This document shows positions 18,828 to 22,745 of a stretch of DNA of 22,745 nt, piece by piece. The notes beneath the pieces were generated by a model. It was not told the origin of the DNA and ran no database searches. It was given only the letters and a program-made list of their open reading frames with translations. Numbering within the stretch: the first letter of the stretch is position 1; each line of letters opens with the position of its first letter. Position numbers and translations under genes: made by a program. The stretch is from Neolentinus lepideus HHB14362 ss-1 (lineage: Eukaryota > Basidiomycota > Agaricomycetes > Gloeophyllales > Gloeophyllaceae), in the NCBI GenBank assembly GCA_001632425.1, contig KV425595.1, positions 131,956 through 154,700 on the forward strand, read 5' to 3'.

Positions 18828-18833
18828 CTCGTC
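18828..18833. other. 6-bp gap between convergent stop codons
   Basis: RIT1 ends at 18827 (+) and RIM13 ends at 18834 (-). Terminators and poly(A) signals must lie inside the opposing gene, so 3' ends overlap unless the RIM13 C-terminus is spliced differently from my model. Confidence 0.7.
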
Positions 18834-21800
18834 TTACCTGTTACCAGAACGTTTCCGCCGACTCACAGCTACCCCAGACGTCGTACAATAAACTATGATG
18901 CGGAAGGGCGTCCGGAAGCCAGGCTCATATGTCGATGGAACGAGGAAGTAATTGCCCGGTGCTAAGGAAATCTGGGGGGTTATGACGCCACATATGGTAT
19001 CGGCGTAAGGCCCGGAAGAGAGAAGTAGTTGTGGGGGAGAGGAATCGCGGAAGAGGGAGATGTTGATAGATGTGATTGAGGATGATTGGGTTAGTTGCAG
19101 ACGGACCCTAGCATAATGGGAAGTTGGAAGGAACGGAAGGCGAAGGTGGGAAGAGGACTGACTTCAGTTGCGTTTGTGATTTCACTTGTACCTCGAATAG
19201 AGGATTTGAGAAATATCGGTTGTAGGGTGGCGCTCCTGTAGCGGTGTCGTCGTCCCTGTACGAGATTTAGACTTTCTTCGGATGGCATAGATAACAAGAG
19301 GTAAGAACTGACCAAGCACCGCGGATTGTCTTATTGTACATCCCGGCCCCTTCTTGGGGTATTGGCTCCAAGTCGAATGGATAAGCGCTCTCCACTTGCA
19401 AGGAGAATTTGCTCTGCTGGTCGGGCTCGAAAGCCGATACAACGACGGTGTAATCTCCCGCTGCCAGTCGGTGAACTTACTATCCCTACTGGAGGAGGGA
19501 ACGACTCACGAAGAAGGTCCTTCTTGACATGAGCGACGCCATAGCTGTACGGACCGGACCCTAGTGCGACATCGTTCGGGCTAAATCTGCAGATGCACTC
19601 AGCATAACTCAAAGTGGATAGGCAGGTCATCCTCACTCTGTTATCCGTTGTCCTCGGGACCACAGAACCGTAACATTGAGGGGGATGCCTCTATCTCCAT
19701 GCAATAACAAGTCCACCCTTCCCTTGTTAGCAGCTTTTGACTTCGCGCTTTTATCAGCATGGATGCGAAGACAGTACTGGGGATTGAGCATGAAAGTGGG
19801 ATAGAGGCAACTACCGCCGGCGGTCTTCATCGATAGTGTGCCCTCGACCTAAATGTGATGATCGTTCGAGGGTGCAGAACGTCGGCAGGCCAGGGCACTG
19901 ACCTTCTTAACGTGCGTTGGGGGCGGAACGGTCTTATCCCAGCTCACCTCAGCTGTAGAGTACACGGTCACAGTATACGCTGTGTCGTCGAAATCGCCAT
20001 CATATGAAGCTAACACGCAGATGAAGTCTTCAGAACCTTGAAGCCGGGTCCGCACCTGAATATTGTCAGAGCAGGCTCAACAAGACTCCCTTCATATACT
20101 GACCAAAGTATGAGGGCTGTTAATATACATGCCCTGCGATAATTTCATGAATTTAGCCAAACACGACTCATGTGGTGCGCTAACCTGTGATGCCAGCTTG
20201 TTGATCGACATATAGTCCGACAAAGTCCCATCCTTTTCAACTCGCAAGGAAATGTACTCTGATGTCCTCTGTCGATCGACAACATGTCGTGTCAGGACTG
20301 CCCACAGGTCAGACTCGGAAGAAGACGTTCGCCGCAATTTCAATATAGTGTGCGCTGCTACTAGCTATGAGCGGCTCTGCTTTGATTGTGGTATAGGGTG
20401 AACTTACACTTCGACGCCTCGCCACTACGGTGTGATTTCCAGATTCTGTGTTTTGTGAGACTTATAATTATGGATTATGTGGTGACGACCTCACCCGTGA
20501 AACGTTAGTTGATGCGGAAAGAGTGAAGGATCCCAGCTAAAGTATATACTATGGAAAACTCCACACGCCTCATCCCACGACATTTCCCAAGTACCTGACT
20601 CCAATACAATTAGCGCAGATCCGGTATAGGACCATGCAATGACCTACGAAATTGGCTGTTGACCGCCTCCTCGCCGTCCCGACACCGTAAAGGGTCCAAA
20701 GGATCGAGTAGAGTTAACATGCGTTCTCCGTTGACCTCCTGGACATCTACATCAAACTTGTACTTCAGTCGGAGGTGAGAGAAAGCAGAAGACGCACTGA
20801 TGACTGCGTAACAGTGGGCGGGCAGCAGCCGACGGCCATTCCATTGGATATCGTGTCTCTTATCCGTCCCGACCGTAACAAGGCATCGACCTGAGGACAG
20901 CTGCCGTCATACAAACAAAGTAGACACAAATTCTTAATCACCTTCGGTGAAGCCCAGACACAGCCGATTCCATGTAATCTCACGTTCAAAACTTGGACTG
21001 ATCATTTTAGCGAGGATAAATGACTAGGCTTGATCGAACTCGAGCTCTTACCTCTGAAACTCCAGATGCTCAGGTATCCAGCCAGTTATTGCACTTCATA
21101 GATATCAGAATAGAGAGACAGCTGTATAATGTCACTTACTGCAGATCAATGCTAGAAGTTCTGTGGCACAAGGTCAGCCAAGTAGCTTACAGCTCCAGAT
21201 GTTATATCTTACGATCCGGGAAACTCGTAATCACCATTGAGCTTCACGTACTGATCGGAACATCAGTAAACATACGGCATGGCTAAGTACTACGCACCGC
21301 TTTGCCAATCATGCATGGCCACAACTCTCCTTTAGCTGCTGACATACATAATGGAACCCCATCAGGAGAGAAGGGTAGTTGATCGTCGATATCTGTGGAC
21401 CCATTAGTCTCGCTGTGATGCTGCATAAGACATGTCTTACTTATCTGCAGTGTTTAATGTTAGTCGCTTTAGGATGACCGTAATGTCGGTCGACTCACCC
21501 TACGATACGTCCCGTTGAAAAGGACGCGTACCGAGTAGTGTCCATCTGGAGACGCATGCGGCACACCTCCAGGATACTGCGGGTATATTGAGGACAGCCC
21601 TAGCTAAAACAACAATGCTCAGGCTCAAGCTTTGCCCACTAGCGCTAATAATTTACTGACTTTGGTACCGAATCGTCTGCCGTGCTCGATGCAAACAGCT
21701 ACTGAAGAGCACACCGAGCAGTCGCCCACTAGAAACTGTGTAATATCAATGGGCTCAAGAGATGTCGAATATATATGATACTTTGGAGACAGATCCTGTG

Positions 21801-22392
21801 GTCGACGCCATTCCGCCGAGCACTGAATTTGCTCCAAAGAAAATCTTGGTTGATCGTCGCAATCACTGAGGCACCGTAAGACATACTCGTTATGATATTG
21901 TTATAATAGGATATTTCAAGCCTTACTTTGGTCCTGGAGCGGGCTTATCCCAGAAGTTGAAACGTCGGCCGTTGATTAATGACGATTTGTCAAGGACGTA
22001 GTATTGTTGTTCTGATCGAACAGCATCTTCAGACCTTAAGTGATCAGGTGTTTGCGTGGAAGTTCACTTACGCTCAGAGAATCTATCCACAGGAACGGGT
22101 GTGAGATTCCGCTTCAATAGTTTGATCTTCTCGGCTCTGTCTAAAGATTTTGCTGCCTGAGCCTTGTACCCAGCTCGGGCCTCATTATCCGTAGTTGTTC
22201 GACTTGCATGTAAAAATAGTTCAACAGCCTGGACGTAAGATTTGAATGCCAGATCCCAGTTCTGCTCTAATTCTGCCTTCGTAGCCTTGTCGTAGGCGTC
22301 CTAATGGAGTGTGAGTTACGACCGCAAGAACATGGTTACGCCATCATGAGACAGACCTCAGGATCGCCACGCTTGACAAGATTTGTTGACAT
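18834..22392 (-). CDS. RIM13: Calpain-like cysteine protease RIM13/PalB with MIT domain
   Basis: In the ambient-pH (Rim/Pal) pathway this protease processes the zinc-finger factor Rim101/PacC at ESCRT-bound complexes. I resolve 23 exons (803 residues). Starts/ends: 22392-22357, 22300-22072, 22026-21927, 21865-21661, 21603-21499, 21444-21441, 21392-21298, 21250-21213, 21160-21140, 21093-21052, 20997-20942, 20890-20798, 20746-20664, 20598-20495, 20445-20408, 20360-20185, 20133-20104, 20055-19903, 19848-19637, 19586-19510, 19460-19313, 19255-19163, 19107-18834. An MIT domain (about 8-80) starts EDAYDKATKAELEQNWDLAF. The calpain core has DCSVCSSVAV (Cys171), INIDDQLPFSPDG, LHAITGWIPEHLEF and LLPAHCYAV (His336). 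Two C2-like domains follow (MLNPQYCLRI, PGDYTVVVSAFEPD, PGNYFLVPSTYEPGF). The usual catalytic Asn is Asp356 here. Least certain junctions: introns 13, 15 and 16. Confidence 0.9.
21441..21444 (-). other. RIM13: 4-nt microexon of RIM13
   Basis: ATAA, flanked by a 54-bp intron ending CTAAC...CTGCAG upstream and a 48-bp intron starting GTAAGA downstream. Including these four bases restores phase and yields YRR-IN-IDDQLP, matching the conserved calpain block before DDQLP. Joining the flanking exons directly gives the wrong frame. Confidence 0.75.
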
Positions 22393-22745
22393 GTAAACGT
22401 TAGTCTTGATAAATCCTTGATGATGCAGTCGAAGTACTTGTGCTGCACGAATCAATAGTACACACGAGCCGGACCGTGGCGTGCGGACGTGGGATCGGCA
22501 CCCACTCGGACCCACAAGACGTCCTCAATACGACTCATTTCATAACTGTGCTGGGTCTTCCAGAGGGTCATCTCTCCAAGTGCCGACTAGTACCATTTAT
22601 TTGCGGTCTGACTTGTGTTCTGAATTTGAGTGTCCAGTGCTCTCCGAGGGCCTACCGGAAGCAAAAGTGTCGTTGATTGATATTACTCTAGGTCGCCTAC
22701 AAATGACACTGTGCACACCAGGCCGGCCTAAATTAGACAGGTAAT
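22393..22745. other. RIM13 upstream region, window edge
   Basis: 353 bp upstream of the RIM13 ATG. A plus-strand frame (22481 to about 22740) is open for about 87 codons but shows no family I recognise. I treat the stretch as promoter plus possibly the edge of an unseen neighbour. Confidence 0.4.

Noticed and set aside
22440..22744. Plus-strand open frames at the right edge
   Set aside because: Unremarkable composition and no family resemblance. The stretch is best explained as the RIM13 upstream region.

Overview
The window is fungal nuclear DNA, most likely from an agaricomycete basidiomycete. The main evidence is the density of short spliceosomal introns (mostly 45-65 bp, GT-AG with CTNAC-like branch sites), a sesquiterpene synthase, a Zn2Cys6 regulator with the CIRRGC-type zinc knot seen in mushrooms, and three conserved eukaryotic housekeeping genes. 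I found no bacterial operon signals, CRISPR arrays, rRNA or tRNA genes, and no recognisable transposon.

Layout. (1) About 110-1278 (+): 3' part of a charged, probably nuclear protein whose start lies left of the window. (2) 1778-2878 (+): intronless secreted Ser/Thr-rich repeat protein behind a clear TATA box. (3) 2879-4712: about 1.8 kb with no supportable gene. (4) 4713-5863 (+): three-exon sesquiterpene synthase with both metal-binding motifs present but the frame broken by one base in exon 2. (5) 6371-7259 (+): small multi-exon single-pass membrane protein. (6) 7538-10683 (-): 11-exon Zn2Cys6 transcription factor of about 817 residues. (7) 11433-13123 (+): type II membrane protein with an external leucine-rich repeat region. 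(8) 13124-14241: no confident gene. (9) 14242-16728 (-): KRI1, ribosome biogenesis. (10) 16991-18827 (+): RIT1, initiator-tRNA ribosyl-phosphate transferase. (11) 18834-22392 (-): RIM13/PalB-type calpain of the alkaline pH-response pathway, in about 23 exons including one of 4 nt. (12) 22393-22745: upstream of RIM13, no gene resolved.

The left half (1.7-13.1 kb) looks accessory: secreted, membrane, terpene and regulatory genes with large gaps. The right half (14.2-22.4 kb) is compact housekeeping sequence. KRI1 and RIT1 are divergent and share a 262 bp promoter with tandem CCAAT boxes and an E-box; both serve the translation machinery. RIT1 and RIM13 converge with 6 bp between stop codons, so their transcripts almost certainly overlap. 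The terpene synthase, small membrane protein and Zn2Cys6 regulator form a possible small terpenoid locus, but I saw no P450 or other tailoring enzyme.

All exon maps were made by hand from reading-frame continuity, splice consensus and remembered family motifs. Total coding lengths divide by three for RIM13 (2412 nt), the regulator (2454), KRI1 (2082), RIT1 (1479), the LRR gene (1524) and the membrane protein (612), which supports the maps.
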